Shown here in pieces: positions 14,611 to 23,875 of a stretch of DNA of 64,000 nucleotides. The notes under the pieces were generated by a model. That model saw only the letters and a list, made by a program, of their open reading frames with translations, was not told the origin of the DNA and made no database searches. The stretch covers positions 1-64,000 of the forward strand of contig JAYPVI010000004.1 of the NCBI GenBank assembly GCA_038134525.1. The letters run 5' to 3'. The translations under genes and the position numbers were made by a program. Source of the DNA: GCA-002727735 sp038134525. Lineage in GTDB: Bacteria; Bacteroidota; Bacteroidia; Flavobacteriales_D; Parvicellaceae. The number at the start of each line of letters is the position of its first letter. The first letter of the stretch is position 1.

Positions 14611-15204
14611 TCAATAATTTGTTAATACTAAATCTTTATCATTAATAAGTTTTCTAAGATTGATTAAGGCATATCTCATTCTACCCAATGAAGTGTTAAT
14701 ACTCACATTGGTTTTTTCTGCAATCTCTTTAAAGCTCATCTTCATAAAAAAACGCATTTTAACAACTTCCTTCTGATCACTTGGTAGCTCATCAATTAAA
14801 AAGCGTAGTTCCTTAAGGATTTGATCGTTTATTATCACATCCTCAATAGAGGATTCCTCCAACTTGATAACGCTAAATATATCAAAGTCTGGATTAGCAG
14901 AGTTTCTACCAATATAGGGCATCTTAGATGACTTTCTGAAAAAATCAATAACTTGATTATGAGCAATTCTAAGTATCCAAGAAAGTAACTTTCCTTCATG
15001 ATTGTAAGATTCTTTTTTAAGATTAATGACTACTTTGATAAAAACCTCTTGAAAAATATCATTTGCTAGATCATAATCTTTTACTAACTGCATAATATAA
15101 GAAAACACCTTAGTCTGGTAACGTGACAATATCACATCAAAAGCACTATCATTACCAGATTTAAATTGGAGTATTAGAAACTCATCACTCTTTGAAGCAT
15201 ACAT
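14611..15204 (-). CDS. ECF-type RNA polymerase sigma factor
   Basis: The product has 197 residues. The sigma-2 domain (about 25-95) includes LVKDYDLANDIFQEVFIKV and LSWILRIAHNQVIDFFRK. The sigma-4 domain (about 135-190) includes LPSDQKEVVKMRFFMKMSFKEIAEKTNVSINT, a helix-turn-helix. This architecture redirects RNA polymerase to a special regulon under an extracytoplasmic signal. Unlike many family members it has no anti-sigma gene beside it: both neighbours point the other way and are metabolic or DNA-repair genes. The target genes are unknown, and no TAnnTTTG box lies just upstream. Confidence 0.92.
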   Translation of the reverse strand: MYASKSDEFLILQFKSGNDSAFDVILSRYQTKVFSYIMQLVKDYDLANDIFQEVFIKVVINLKKESYNHEGKLLSWILRIAHNQVIDFFRKSSKMPYIGRNSANPDFDIFSVIKLEESSIEDVIINDQILKELRFLIDELPSDQKEVVKMRFFMKMSFKEIAEKTNVSINTSLGRMRYALINLRKLINDKDLVLTNY

Positions 15205-15336
15205 ATTCTACGATTTGATTAAAAGTTAAAAGTAGAATTGTTGTATAGGCAGAGATTTTAAATTACACTCAAATATAAGAAACAAAATTTAAAACTGAAA
15301 GCAATTCTGTTAATTTAGCCGGCTAGTAGCGTTGTT

Positions 15337-18126
15337 TTGAACAAAGAAAAAAGAGATTATATTGAAATAAAAGGAGCGAGGGTTCATAACCTTAAAAACA
15401 TCAATATTTCTATTCCAAGGAATAAATTAACGGTCATTACGGGTGTTTCAGGATCGGGCAAATCTTCACTAGCTTTTGACACCCTGTATGCAGAAGGTCA
15501 TAGAAGATATATTGAAAGTCTTAGTGCTTATGCAAGGTTATTTCTTGGCAGAATTGAGAAGCCAGACGTTGATGATATCAAAGGGATTTCACCTGCAATA
15601 GCTATAGAACAAAAGGTTAATTCGTCAAATCCAAGAAGTACCGTAGGCACGACTACTGAAATTCATGATTTTTTAAAACTTTTATTTGCTCGTATTGGCA
15701 AAACCATATCACCTATTAGTCAAAATCAAGTAACCAGAGACTATCCAGAAGATGTACTTAATTGGATATTACAGCTTCCAGAAAGAACTAAAATTTTGAT
15801 ATGCTCTCCTATTCAAATACCCAAAGGCAGACCAAATTCTGATCAAGCTAAAGTGTTTTTACAACAAGGATTCAGTAAAAAATGGAAAGACCATAAAATA
15901 ACCTCAATTGAAGAAGGAGGCGTTAATGATAACGATTTATTAATTGTGGATCGAGTTACGAATGAGCCTTCAGATGAAAATCAATCTAGAATAAGTGAAT
16001 CGTTAGAAATAGCTTTTCACGAAGGCAAAGGGAAATGTAAAATTGTTTATTTCAACAATAAAAGCCCTGTAGAAGAAGATTTTAATAATCTTTTTGAAAA
16101 AGATGGACTTGTTTTCCAAGAACCCTCACTTGACTTTTTTTCTTTTAACAATCCATTTGGTGCTTGCAAAACATGTGAAGGATTTGGTAAAATCATTGGT
16201 ATTGATCCTAATTTAGTTATCCCTAATCCCAATTTAAGTGTTTACGAAGACGCTATTACATGTTGGAAAGGAGAAAAAATGAGCAAATGGAAGAATGAAC
16301 TTATTCAAAACGCTCATCATTTTAATTTCCCCATTCATGATCCCTACTTTGAATTAAATGAAGAAAATAAAAAACTCATTTGGGAAGGCAATGAATATTT
16401 TAAGGGCTTAAATGCATATTTTAAATACCTAGAACAAAAAACCTATAAGATACAGTATAGGGTGATGCTAGCTCGTTACAGAGGTAAAACAACATGCACA
16501 TTGTGTAACGGAAATAGGTTAAGAGAAGATGCGAATTACGTTAAAGTTGATGGGAAATCAATTAGCGAAATCAATTCTCTTAGTTTAAAAGATGCTTTAC
16601 AATTTTTTAATTCAATTTCACTTGAGAAAGATGAATATCAAATTGCAAATCGATTAATTACTGAAATCCAATCTCGGCTATCCTATTTGAATGACGTAGG
16701 TCTTAATTACCTCACTTTAAACAGGCCAACAAATACGCTTTCTGGTGGTGAGTCACAAAGAATCAATCTTGCAACCTCAATTGGCAGTTCATTAATTGGA
16801 TCCATGTATATCCTTGACGAACCTTCAATAGGGTTACATCCTAGAGACAGTCTACAATTAATTAAAGTATTGAAAAAATTAAGGGATATCGGCAATTCTG
16901 TCATTGTAGTAGAACATGATGAAGACATGATGATGTCTGCTGATGAAATTATAGATATAGGACCAGGAGCTGGGAGAAATGGTGGTGAAGTTGTATTTAA
17001 TGGCAGTCACCAAGATTTGATTAATTCAAATAATAGTCTAACAGCTAAATACCTCACTCAAGAATTAAAAATTGATTTACCTAAATTTAGAAGAAAAATA
17101 AAAGACTTTATTGAGGTTAAAGGTGCCTATTTACACAACTTAAAAAACATAGATGTTAAATTTCCGTTGGGTAGTTTTTGTGTTGTTACTGGAGTGAGTG
17201 GAAGTGGGAAGTCTACACTAGTTGGTGAAATTCTATTCAAATATTTTGAACGGTACTTTATTACCGGAATCAAACAACCTATTCATACAAAAAGCATTGA
17301 GGTAAATCATCAGTTAATTGACAGCATAGAGTTTGTTGATCAAAACCCTATTGGAAAAAGTTCAAGATCAAACCCGATTACCTATATAAAGGGTTATGAT
17401 GACATTAGGCAACTATTTGCTCAGCAGCAACATGCTAAAATAAATGGATTTAAGCCTGGATTTTTCAGTTTCAATGTGGATGGAGGTAGATGTGAAAAAT
17501 GTCAAGGAGAAGGACAAATAACAATATCAATGCAATTTATGGCAGATGTTCACCTAAATTGTGATGATTGCAACGGAAAACGATTCAAAGAAGAAGTTCT
17601 TGAAGTGCAGTTTAAAAACAAAAACATAGCTGAAATTTTAGAAATGACGGTGGAAGAAAGCTTATCATTTTTTGATGAAAACGACAACTATTGTAGAAAA
17701 ATAAAGTCCAAAATTGAAGCGTTAAAAGATGTGGGTTTAGAATATGTTCAACTAGGTCAATCTTCCAATACGTTAAGTGGTGGTGAAGCACAACGAATTA
17801 AGTTAGCCTCTTTTTTAACAAATAAAAAAACTACTCAAAGAAAGCTATTCATATTTGATGAACCCACAACTGGTCTACATTTTCATGATGTAAAAAAACT
17901 GATCAAATCACTACAGAACCTAATTAACATAGGACACCATGTTATTATTATTGAGCACCACATGGACATCATCAAAACAGCTGATTGGATAATCGACTTA
18001 GGTCCAGAAGGAGGCGAAGAAGGTGGAAACTTATGTTTTCAAGGAACCCCTGAAAATATGATGAAAAATGATATCAAATCATACACTAAAGAACATTTAA
18101 AAAAATACCTTAATCCTGGAAATTAG
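15337..18126 (+). CDS. uvrA: UvrABC excinuclease subunit A
   Basis: This is the damage-recognition ATPase of nucleotide excision repair, a dimer that loads UvrB. The 929 residues are full length. The first half carries GVSGSGKSSLAFDTL (about 36-50), the zinc module CKTC...CTLC (about 276 and 386) and the ABC signature LSGGESQR. The second half carries GVSGSGKSTLVG (about 618), zinc module CEKC...CDDC (about 718 and 741), LSGGEAQR and FDEPTTGLH. The start is TTG: no ATG or GTG lies between it and the conserved IEIKGARVHNL. A TAATTTAG box (15311-15318), one base off consensus, lies upstream. Its 3' end overlaps the convergent ABC exporter gene by 17 nt. Confidence 0.96.
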   Translation: MNKEKRDYIEIKGARVHNLKNINISIPRNKLTVITGVSGSGKSSLAFDTLYAEGHRRYIESLSAYARLFLGRIEKPDVDDIKGISPAIAIEQKVNSSNPRSTVGTTTEIHDFLKLLFARIGKTISPISQNQVTRDYPEDVLNWILQLPERTKILICSPIQIPKGRPNSDQAKVFLQQGFSKKWKDHKITSIEEGGVNDNDLLIVDRVTNEPSDENQSRISESLEIAFHEGKGKCKIVYFNNKSPVEEDFNNLFEKDGLVFQEPSLDFFSFNNPFGACKTCEGFGKIIGIDPNLVIPNPNLSVYEDAITCWKGEKMSKWKNELIQNAHHFNFPIHDPYFELNEENKKLIWEGNEYFKGLNAYFKYLEQKTYKIQYRVMLARYRGKTTCTLCNGNRLREDANYVKVDGKSISEINSLSLKDALQFFNSISLEKDEYQIANRLITEIQSRLSYLNDVGLNYLTLNRPTNTLSGGESQRINLATSIGSSLIGSMYILDEPSIGLHPRDSLQLIKVLKKLRDIGNSVIVVEHDEDMMMSADEIIDIGPGAGRNGGEVVFNGSHQDLINSNNSLTAKYLTQELKIDLPKFRRKIKDFIEVKGAYLHNLKNIDVKFPLGSFCVVTGVSGSGKSTLVGEILFKYFERYFITGIKQPIHTKSIEVNHQLIDSIEFVDQNPIGKSSRSNPITYIKGYDDIRQLFAQQQHAKINGFKPGFFSFNVDGGRCEKCQGEGQITISMQFMADVHLNCDDCNGKRFKEEVLEVQFKNKNIAEILEMTVEESLSFFDENDNYCRKIKSKIEALKDVGLEYVQLGQSSNTLSGGEAQRIKLASFLTNKKTTQRKLFIFDEPTTGLHFHDVKKLIKSLQNLINIGHHVIIIEHHMDIIKTADWIIDLGPEGGEEGGNLCFQGTPENMMKNDIKSYTKEHLKKYLNPGN

Positions 18127-19885
18127 ATTCTTCATTCAAGAATTGATTTTCATAAAGTTCAAAATAATGACCTTTCTTTTTCAATAAGGAAATATGGTTA
18201 CCTTCTTCTATGATTTTACCCTGATCTATTACCAAAATTCTATCTGCATTTTTTATGGTAGATAAACGGTGTGCAATGATTATAGAAGTTCTATCCTTAG
18301 TAATAACTTTAGTTGCTTTTTGTATCAACTCTTCTGCTCCAGAATCTATTGAAGAAGTAGCTTCGTCTAATATTAACAAATCTGGTTTACATATGTAGGC
18401 TCTCAAAAATGAAATTAATTGGCGTTGACCTGAAGAAAGGACACCTCCCCTTTCTTGAACATGGAAATCATAACCTCCATCAAGTTGAGAAATAAAATCA
18501 TGAACTCCGACTTTTTTTGCAGCTTCTACAACCTCATCGTAATCAATTCCATCTTTTCCAAGTGTTATATTCTCGTATACAGAGGTATTAAATAAAAAAA
18601 CATCTTGTAAAACTACTGCCACATTTGAACGTAAAGAAGAAAGTGAAATGGATCTAATGTCTTTTCCATCTAATAAAATTTCACCAGCTTGAAATTCATA
18701 ATATCTTGATATTAAATTGATTAAGGAAGTCTTACCTGCCCCTGTAGGACCAACAACAGCAACAGTTTCACCAGCTTTAACATCTAGAGATAACCCATCA
18801 AAAACTTTTGATCTTCCATCATAACTAAAATGAACATTATTGAAACTAATCTGACCGTTAAATGAGCAAAGTTGATTTTCTTCTACTTGTTGTATAATCT
18901 CATCGCTATCAAGTAGGTCAAATACTCTAGAAGAGCTTACCATTCCCATTTGTAAAGTATTAAATCGATCTGCTAACATTCTAATCGGCCTAAATAACAT
19001 ATGTACATATAAAATAAATGACATCATTTCTGTAGTAATGGTTCCATAATCCGTATTTCCATAAGAGATAGACCAAACACTGTAAATAACCAAAATAGCA
19101 ATGGACAAGGCACTTAATGTTTCAACTACAGGGAAAAATATGGAGTATGCCATGATTCCTTTAATATGTGCTTTTTTGTGTGCAAGATTGATCTTACTAA
19201 ACTTTTTTGCTTCTACATTTTCACGACTAAATATTTGAACCACATTCATTCCAGTGATGTGTTCTTGTACAAAAGAATTGAGTGATGAAACTTGTTTTCT
19301 TACTTCCTGAAAAGAGGTTTTAATGGCTTTTTTAAAAATATTAGTACTTATCATTAATAAAGGTATTGGAATAAGAACCAGTAATGTTAATTTCCAATTG
19401 ATGTAAAACATAAAAATCAATACACCAGATAGTTTTAATAAATCTCCAATGATGACTAAAATACCTTCAGAGAAAATTTCAGCAATAGTTTCCATATCAC
19501 TTACTGACCTTGTAACGAGCATCCCTACAGGATTTTGATCAAAATATTTCAATTTCAATTTAGTAATGTGAGCAAATAATTGATTTCTAAGATCTTTTAC
19601 CACACGTTGACCTAAATCACTAGAGGTGTATGAAACCGCAATCAAAAAAATAGATTCAATAACAAGAAGACCAATCACTATTAGGGTTCCATACAACAGA
19701 CCATTTTCATCACCTAATCTAACATAATCGCCAACTAACTTCCCAATAATATAAGGTCTTACAGGCGATAAAAGGGCTAAAAAAATCGTTAAAAGAACTC
19801 CCCTTAAGAGTAATGATTGATGTGGTTTTGAAACCAACAATATCCTTTTAAACAAAGAGGTATCCCAAACTTTAGCCTTTGACAT
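18110..19885 (-). CDS. MsbA-like ABC exporter (fused permease and ATPase)
   Basis: The product has 591 residues. The N-terminal half has six membrane helices (about 20-310). The C-terminal ATPase has Walker A GPTGAGKTS (about 378-386), a signature reading LSSGQ rather than LSGGQ, Walker B LLILDEATSS and the switch His in IIAHRLS. Half-transporters of this type work as homodimers exporting lipids or hydrophobic molecules at the inner membrane, and the substrate is not decidable. The start overlaps the end of truA by 14 nt, so it is translated from the truA-containing transcript. The 3' end runs 17 nt into uvrA on the other strand. Confidence 0.9.
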   Translation of the reverse strand: MSKAKVWDTSLFKRILLVSKPHQSLLLRGVLLTIFLALLSPVRPYIIGKLVGDYVRLGDENGLLYGTLIVIGLLVIESIFLIAVSYTSSDLGQRVVKDLRNQLFAHITKLKLKYFDQNPVGMLVTRSVSDMETIAEIFSEGILVIIGDLLKLSGVLIFMFYINWKLTLLVLIPIPLLMISTNIFKKAIKTSFQEVRKQVSSLNSFVQEHITGMNVVQIFSRENVEAKKFSKINLAHKKAHIKGIMAYSIFFPVVETLSALSIAILVIYSVWSISYGNTDYGTITTEMMSFILYVHMLFRPIRMLADRFNTLQMGMVSSSRVFDLLDSDEIIQQVEENQLCSFNGQISFNNVHFSYDGRSKVFDGLSLDVKAGETVAVVGPTGAGKTSLINLISRYYEFQAGEILLDGKDIRSISLSSLRSNVAVVLQDVFLFNTSVYENITLGKDGIDYDEVVEAAKKVGVHDFISQLDGGYDFHVQERGGVLSSGQRQLISFLRAYICKPDLLILDEATSSIDSGAEELIQKATKVITKDRTSIIIAHRLSTIKNADRILVIDQGKIIEEGNHISLLKKKGHYFELYENQFLNEESNFQD

Positions 19886-20624
19886 AAATATGATCTGAAT
19901 ATTCTATGTTTGTTAAAAACAGGCCCTTAGCCTTTGCAGAAGGACCAGCCTTAGTGCGATCTTTCGCTTCAATTATTTTTTTAAAGTCATACAAAGTAAT
20001 TTTTTCTTTCCCTATTAAAGTCATAGTTCCCACTAATGCTCTAACCATATTTCTCAAAAATCGGTTCGCTTTTACCCTAAAAATAATTTGTTCATCTTTT
20101 TTTGACCAGTTAGCTTCCAAAACTTCACAGAAAAAGTGATTCACATCGGTGTGGATTTTACTAAATGAGGTGAAATCGTGTTTTCCTATGATGATTTCAC
20201 AACATCTATTCATCAGATCTATATTTAAATCACCAGCTAAATAGGTTACAAAATCAACATTAAAGGGTGACTTCAATTTAGAAAAACGATACTCATAGGT
20301 TCTGCTAATTGCATCATATCTAGCGTGGATTTCTTCTAGAACTGGATGAATTTTTTTCAACATAATGTCTGGTGGAAGCATATTATTGAATTGAAAACAA
20401 TAGTGATCAAGTTCTTCAATCAGGGGAAGATCAATATGAAAAAAGAATTGCTCAGCATGAACTCCTGCATCTGTTCTTCCACAACCCGTTATCTGAATTT
20501 TTACATTCTTGTGGATGAGTTGTAACTTTTGTTGGATAACTTCTTGTACTGAAATTGCATTTTCTTGTATCTGCCAGCCGTGATATGGAGTACCGTTAAA
20601 TGCTATCTCAAAAAAATATCGCAT
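19872..20624 (-). CDS. truA: tRNA pseudouridine(38-40) synthase
   Basis: The enzyme isomerises uridines 38-40 in the anticodon arm of many tRNAs. The 250 residues match the family. The catalytic Asp lies in GCGRTDAGVHAEQ (about residues 47-59), and the typical YRYRFS-like segment (RTYEYRFSK) and RFLRNMVRALVG follow. It lies 1 nt after cmk and overlaps the ABC exporter by 14 nt, which makes a tight three-gene unit cmk-truA-exporter. The genes have no obvious shared function beyond co-transcription. Confidence 0.96.
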   Translation of the reverse strand: MRYFFEIAFNGTPYHGWQIQENAISVQEVIQQKLQLIHKNVKIQITGCGRTDAGVHAEQFFFHIDLPLIEELDHYCFQFNNMLPPDIMLKKIHPVLEEIHARYDAISRTYEYRFSKLKSPFNVDFVTYLAGDLNIDLMNRCCEIIIGKHDFTSFSKIHTDVNHFFCEVLEANWSKKDEQIIFRVKANRFLRNMVRALVGTMTLIGKEKITLYDFKKIIEAKDRTKAGPSAKAKGLFLTNIEYSDHIYVKG

Positions 20625-20625
20625 A

Positions 20626-21315
20626 TTAAGATGGTAATAACTTTTTCACGTATGACAATGCCAAATTACAGGTTTGTTGAATATCCATGTCGGTAGTGTC
20701 AATCTCAATTGCTCCTTCTGGTTTTTTTAATGGACTTACTTTTCTATTAGAATCTTGTTCATCTCTAGAATTAATATTTTTAAGTACTTTTTGAAATGAT
20801 ATGTTTTCACCTTTTTCTTTAAATTCATCCCATCTTCTTTTCGCTCTTTGTTCAGCTGATGCTTTGATCCAAAATTTAACATCAGCATTGGGAAATACTA
20901 CTGTACCTATATCTCTTCCATCCATCACCACATTTTGTTTTTCACCAAATTTTTGTTGATTAATAACTAATTTTTTTCTGATGTATTCATGTTTACTTAC
21001 CTCACTAACTTTATCCGAAACTTCTATAGTTCTTATTTGTTTTTCAACAACTACTCCATTTAATTGAACAAAGCTCTCTCCTTTTTTATCAGGTTTTGAA
21101 AAATCAATATCAAGGTTATTTATCTCATTTTTAGCCATTAGAGACAACTTTCCATTCTCATCAAAAAAATTATTTTCTATGGCAAAAAGTGCTACCGCCC
21201 TGTACATAGCACCCGTGTCAATGTAAGTGAAACTCAATGCTGATGCCAATTTTTTAGCCAGTGTACTTTTACCACACCCTGAATGACCATCAATAGAAAT
21301 AATATAATTTTTCAT
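20626..21315 (-). CDS. cmk: Cytidylate kinase
   Basis: The enzyme phosphorylates CMP and dCMP with ATP in pyrimidine nucleotide supply. From the ATG at 21315 it has 229 residues. The P-loop DGHSGCGKSTLAKKL lies near the N-terminus, TGAMYRAVALFA binds the nucleotide, and MDGRDIGTVVFPNADVKFW and SAEQRAKRRWDE follow in family order. An apparent upstream TTG start (21333) is rejected because it lies inside a terminator stem. The ATG directly abuts the T-run of that terminator, so the leader is unusual. truA follows after 1 nt. Confidence 0.95.
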   Translation of the reverse strand: MKNYIISIDGHSGCGKSTLAKKLASALSFTYIDTGAMYRAVALFAIENNFFDENGKLSLMAKNEINNLDIDFSKPDKKGESFVQLNGVVVEKQIRTIEVSDKVSEVSKHEYIRKKLVINQQKFGEKQNVVMDGRDIGTVVFPNADVKFWIKASAEQRAKRRWDEFKEKGENISFQKVLKNINSRDEQDSNRKVSPLKKPEGAIEIDTTDMDIQQTCNLALSYVKKLLPS

Positions 21316-21344
21316 AAAAAAAAAGGCTGTCAATGATGACAGCC
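21316..21344 (-). terminator. Strong intrinsic terminator after siaC, abutting cmk start
   Basis: On the minus strand GGCTGTCA (21344-21337), a 4-nt loop and TGACAGCC (21332-21325) form a perfect 8-bp stem followed by nine T (21324-21316). The next base is the A of the cmk ATG. It should end the siaB-siaC transcript. Confidence 0.88.
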
Positions 21345-21369
21345 CTAAAATTAATTAAATAAGTTTTAA

Positions 21370-21744
21370 TTAAATTTCTTCTACTTCTATCATTTCGAAT
21401 GGAAGATCAATTATTGCTTCATAATCCTCACCAGCTTCTAACATATCTTCGTCATCTTCTTCATAGAACCATTTAACTTGCACGTCAGTACCACTTAGAG
21501 ATTCTAATTTTTTGAATACATCTAGTATACACTTTGATGAACTGGTATTAAAATATTCTAATTGTACACTAAGTACTGTTTTTTCATTAACCGACTGACT
21601 ATATGAATCAATCCAATCAATTATGGGCTTGTAAAATTCGATTGAATTTTCTGGAATAGATCTACCCTTTAAAAGTAATTCGCCACTGCTTTTTAATTCT
21701 ACTACTGGTGTTTTAGCTGACCCTTCTAATATTAAATCTCCCAT
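21370..21744 (-). CDS. siaC: SiaC-family regulatory phosphoprotein (DUF1987)
   Basis: The product has 124 residues, normal for DUF1987. It matches the family in MGDLILEGSAKTP at the start, LKGRSIPENSIEFYKPIIDW (about 25-44) and LEYFNTSSSK (about 62-71). In Pseudomonas SiaC the reversibly phosphorylated threonine lies in this NTSS segment, so Thr67 or Ser68 here is the likely phosphosite. In that pathway SiaC is phosphorylated by SiaB, dephosphorylated by SiaA, and when unphosphorylated activates the diguanylate cyclase SiaD. Here only the kinase gene is adjacent (4 nt upstream). The acidic C-terminus (YEEDDEDMLEAGEDYEA) is typical. A strong terminator follows. Confidence 0.85.
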   Translation of the reverse strand: MGDLILEGSAKTPVVELKSSGELLLKGRSIPENSIEFYKPIIDWIDSYSQSVNEKTVLSVQLEYFNTSSSKCILDVFKKLESLSGTDVQVKWFYEEDDEDMLEAGEDYEAIIDLPFEMIEVEEI

Positions 21745-21748
21745 GGTT

Positions 21749-22309
21749 CTAATTTTTTAAAATTTTAACTGTTAATGTAAAGAAAGAAAAACTTTCGCTA
21801 ATTTCTCTAATATTGTAATTAAGTTTTGATCCTGATCTTCTTGCTATATCAATAAGACCTAAACCACCTCCACCCTTTTTGCTTAACATTCCATTATTCA
21901 ATACCTCTTTGTAATACGCTTTCAATTGATCTTTGTCAAGAGAATTAATATATTCAATTTTTTGTGAAATGTCACTAACATTAGCCTGATCAATATAGTT
22001 ACCTGTAACTATATCATAAGATTCAGGTGTTCTGCTAATACTAAAAATAGCTGATTTTTTTTCAGCGAGTTCTTCAGGTGATCCAACAATTTCAAATTCA
22101 TCTATATGATGATATAAGTTTTGCAAACATTCAACTAATACATTGAATACTCGTTTTCTAATTTTAGGTGAATCTTGAAGGTCTTCCATTTTTGACTCCA
22201 TAATTTGAAAAACCGAGCTTAAAAGCTCAGATGTGATAGATCCTTTAAAGGCCAAGAGAACATAATCTCTTTCCATCAACTTGTACAAATCAAAAATATC
22301 AGAATTCAT
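21749..22309 (-). CDS. siaB: SiaB-family protein kinase
   Basis: The product has 186 residues. The GHKL-type ATPase fold is suggested by an N-box helix ECLQNLYHHI (about residues 49-58) and the glycine-rich KKGGGGLGLIDIARRSG (about 143-159). The pairing with a DUF1987 gene 4 nt downstream is the strongest support for SiaB identity. The kinase phosphorylates SiaC in a partner-switch circuit related to anti-sigma/anti-anti-sigma systems. A TATATTTG box lies 8 nt upstream of the ATG. No phosphatase (SiaA) or GGDEF gene is in the window. Confidence 0.82.
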   Translation of the reverse strand: MNSDIFDLYKLMERDYVLLAFKGSITSELLSSVFQIMESKMEDLQDSPKIRKRVFNVLVECLQNLYHHIDEFEIVGSPEELAEKKSAIFSISRTPESYDIVTGNYIDQANVSDISQKIEYINSLDKDQLKAYYKEVLNNGMLSKKGGGGLGLIDIARRSGSKLNYNIREISESFSFFTLTVKILKN

Positions 22310-22317
22310 TACGGAAA

Positions 22318-22325
22318 CAAATATA
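22318..22325 (-). promoter_or_regulatory. -7 box TATATTTG for siaB-siaC
   Basis: This is an exact TAnnTTTG on the minus strand, ending 8 nt before the siaB ATG at 22309. It predicts a leader of only a few nucleotides. I do not see a clear -33 TTTG. Confidence 0.55.
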
Positions 22326-22380
22326 ATAAATAGTTAATAGCTCTAGCACTTAATGTACCTTATCGATTTAATTAAAATAC

Positions 22381-22388
22381 TAGTTTTG
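22381..22388 (+). promoter_or_regulatory. -7 box TAGTTTTG for methyltransferase gene
   Basis: This is an exact TAnnTTTG ending 16 nt before the GTG at 22405. It supports that GTG as the start. Confidence 0.55.
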
Positions 22389-22404
22389 AATAAAAAATGA
22401 CAAA

Positions 22405-23139
22405 GTGAAAAAAAATGAATGGTTCAAAGATTGGTTCAATTCTGAATACTATCACTTACTTTATCAAAACAGAAGTCAAAACGAAGCAGATTTTTTCATT
22501 AAAAACACCATAGAAAAACTAAAATTGGATTCTAAGGCTACTGTTTTAGATTTAGGATGTGGTAAAGGAAGACATGCGTTAAAAATGAGCTCTTTTTTTC
22601 ACACTGTTAATGGCTTAGATTTATCAATAAATAACATCAAAATTGCAAATGCAAATAAGAAAGCTAACTTGAATTTTTTCATTGATGACATGAGAAATTT
22701 TAGTCATTCTACAAAATATGATTACGTTTTCAATCTTTTTACCAGCTTTGGATACTTTGAAACGATTAAGGAAAATTTAAACGTATTAAAATGTATTCAT
22801 CGTCATTTAAAAAAAGATGGTTTTTTATTAATTGATTTCTTGAATCCAGAAATAATCAGAAGTCGTAATTTAATTTCAGAGGAAAAGTATATTTATGATA
22901 TTCATTTTAAAATTGAAAAATTCATATCTGGAGTTTTTATCATAAAAAAAATTCAGATTACAGATGGTGAAAATCAATTTCAATTTCATGAAAAAGTACA
23001 ACTATTTAATTTAAATGATTTCAAAGAAATGTTTGCTAAGACTGGATATTCGATTCATTCTACTTTTGGAAATTATAATTTAGAAAGCTATCAAAATAAC
23101 AGCGAAAGATTAATTTTGTGGGCTCAGAAATTAATTTAA
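22405..23139 (+). CDS. Class I SAM-dependent methyltransferase
   Basis: The product has 244 residues. SAM motif I is VLDLGCGKGRHALKMS (about residues 46-61). Motif II/III-like DYVFNLFTSFGYF (about 108-120) and LKKDGFLLIDFLNPE follow. The opening WFKDWFNSEYYHLLY is typical of a Bacteroidota methyltransferase group of unknown substrate. The start is GTG, chosen because it lies 16 nt after a promoter box and gives the full N-terminal motif. The ZIP transporter gene follows by 4 nt, so they form a two-gene unit. Confidence 0.85.
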   Translation: MKKNEWFKDWFNSEYYHLLYQNRSQNEADFFIKNTIEKLKLDSKATVLDLGCGKGRHALKMSSFFHTVNGLDLSINNIKIANANKKANLNFFIDDMRNFSHSTKYDYVFNLFTSFGYFETIKENLNVLKCIHRHLKKDGFLLIDFLNPEIIRSRNLISEEKYIYDIHFKIEKFISGVFIIKKIQITDGENQFQFHEKVQLFNLNDFKEMFAKTGYSIHSTFGNYNLESYQNNSERLILWAQKLI

Positions 23140-23143
23140 TTAA

Positions 23144-23875
23144 ATGTTGACAACCATTTTAATAATAAGTGTTGTTGCTGCGGGAGCTATTGCAGATCTA
23201 TTTGGAAAATATTTCATGGCTTACCGCAATTACATCTTGTCATTTAGTGTTTCTATAGTACTTACGCTGATTTGCATTCACATAATACCTGAAATTTTTA
23301 GTCATCATAAACCTTACCAAGGGTATTTTCTATTAGCAGGTTTTCTTCTTCAAATTTTACTAGAGTTACTCTCAAAAGGAATAGAACATGGACATGTTCA
23401 TTTTCATGGAAAGGTTACGAATAATCAAATGGGAATTATATTTATTGGTCTGTGTATTCATGCATTAATTGAGGGTATTCCAATGTATACATTAGACCAC
23501 GTGCATAGTCATGTACATGATCACGAACATGTGGCATTTTCTTGGGTTTATTTCACAGCTATTTTGATTCACAAATTACCCATTGCAGTGGTGTTGATGT
23601 TTTTCCTAACGCATATGGAGGCTTCCCTCATAAAAAAATATACTTTATTATTTTTATTTGCTTTAACTACTCCTATTGGAGCTCTTTTTGGCCAAGAGAT
23701 TATTCAATTAAATTTATTTTCAGATTGGGCACCTAGATTCTTAGCGATAACAACAGGAATGCTTTTACACATCACAACACTTCTAATTTTTGAGGATCAC
23801 CATCACTCAAATGATAAATATAGAAATGTAATAATCATTACACTTGGCATTGGAATTGGCGCTCTTATTTTCTAA
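23144..23875 (+). CDS. ZIP-family metal transporter
   Basis: The product has 243 residues and about seven to eight hydrophobic helices. His-rich segments HGHVHFHG (about 85-92) and HVHSHVHDHEH (about 120-130) and the helix motifs HALIEGIPM and HKLPIAV are those of ZIP transporters, which carry zinc or other divalent metals into the cytosol. The last residues include EDHHHS. It follows the methyltransferase by 4 nt. Its TAA shares CTAA with the stop of the convergent T9SS protein gene. Confidence 0.87.
   Translation: MLTTILIISVVAAGAIADLFGKYFMAYRNYILSFSVSIVLTLICIHIIPEIFSHHKPYQGYFLLAGFLLQILLELLSKGIEHGHVHFHGKVTNNQMGIIFIGLCIHALIEGIPMYTLDHVHSHVHDHEHVAFSWVYFTAILIHKLPIAVVLMFFLTHMEASLIKKYTLLFLFALTTPIGALFGQEIIQLNLFSDWAPRFLAITTGMLLHITTLLIFEDHHHSNDKYRNVIIITLGIGIGALIF

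Noticed and set aside
21316..21333. TTG start for cmk at 21333
   Set aside because: It is inside a terminator stem and adds residues not found in the family.
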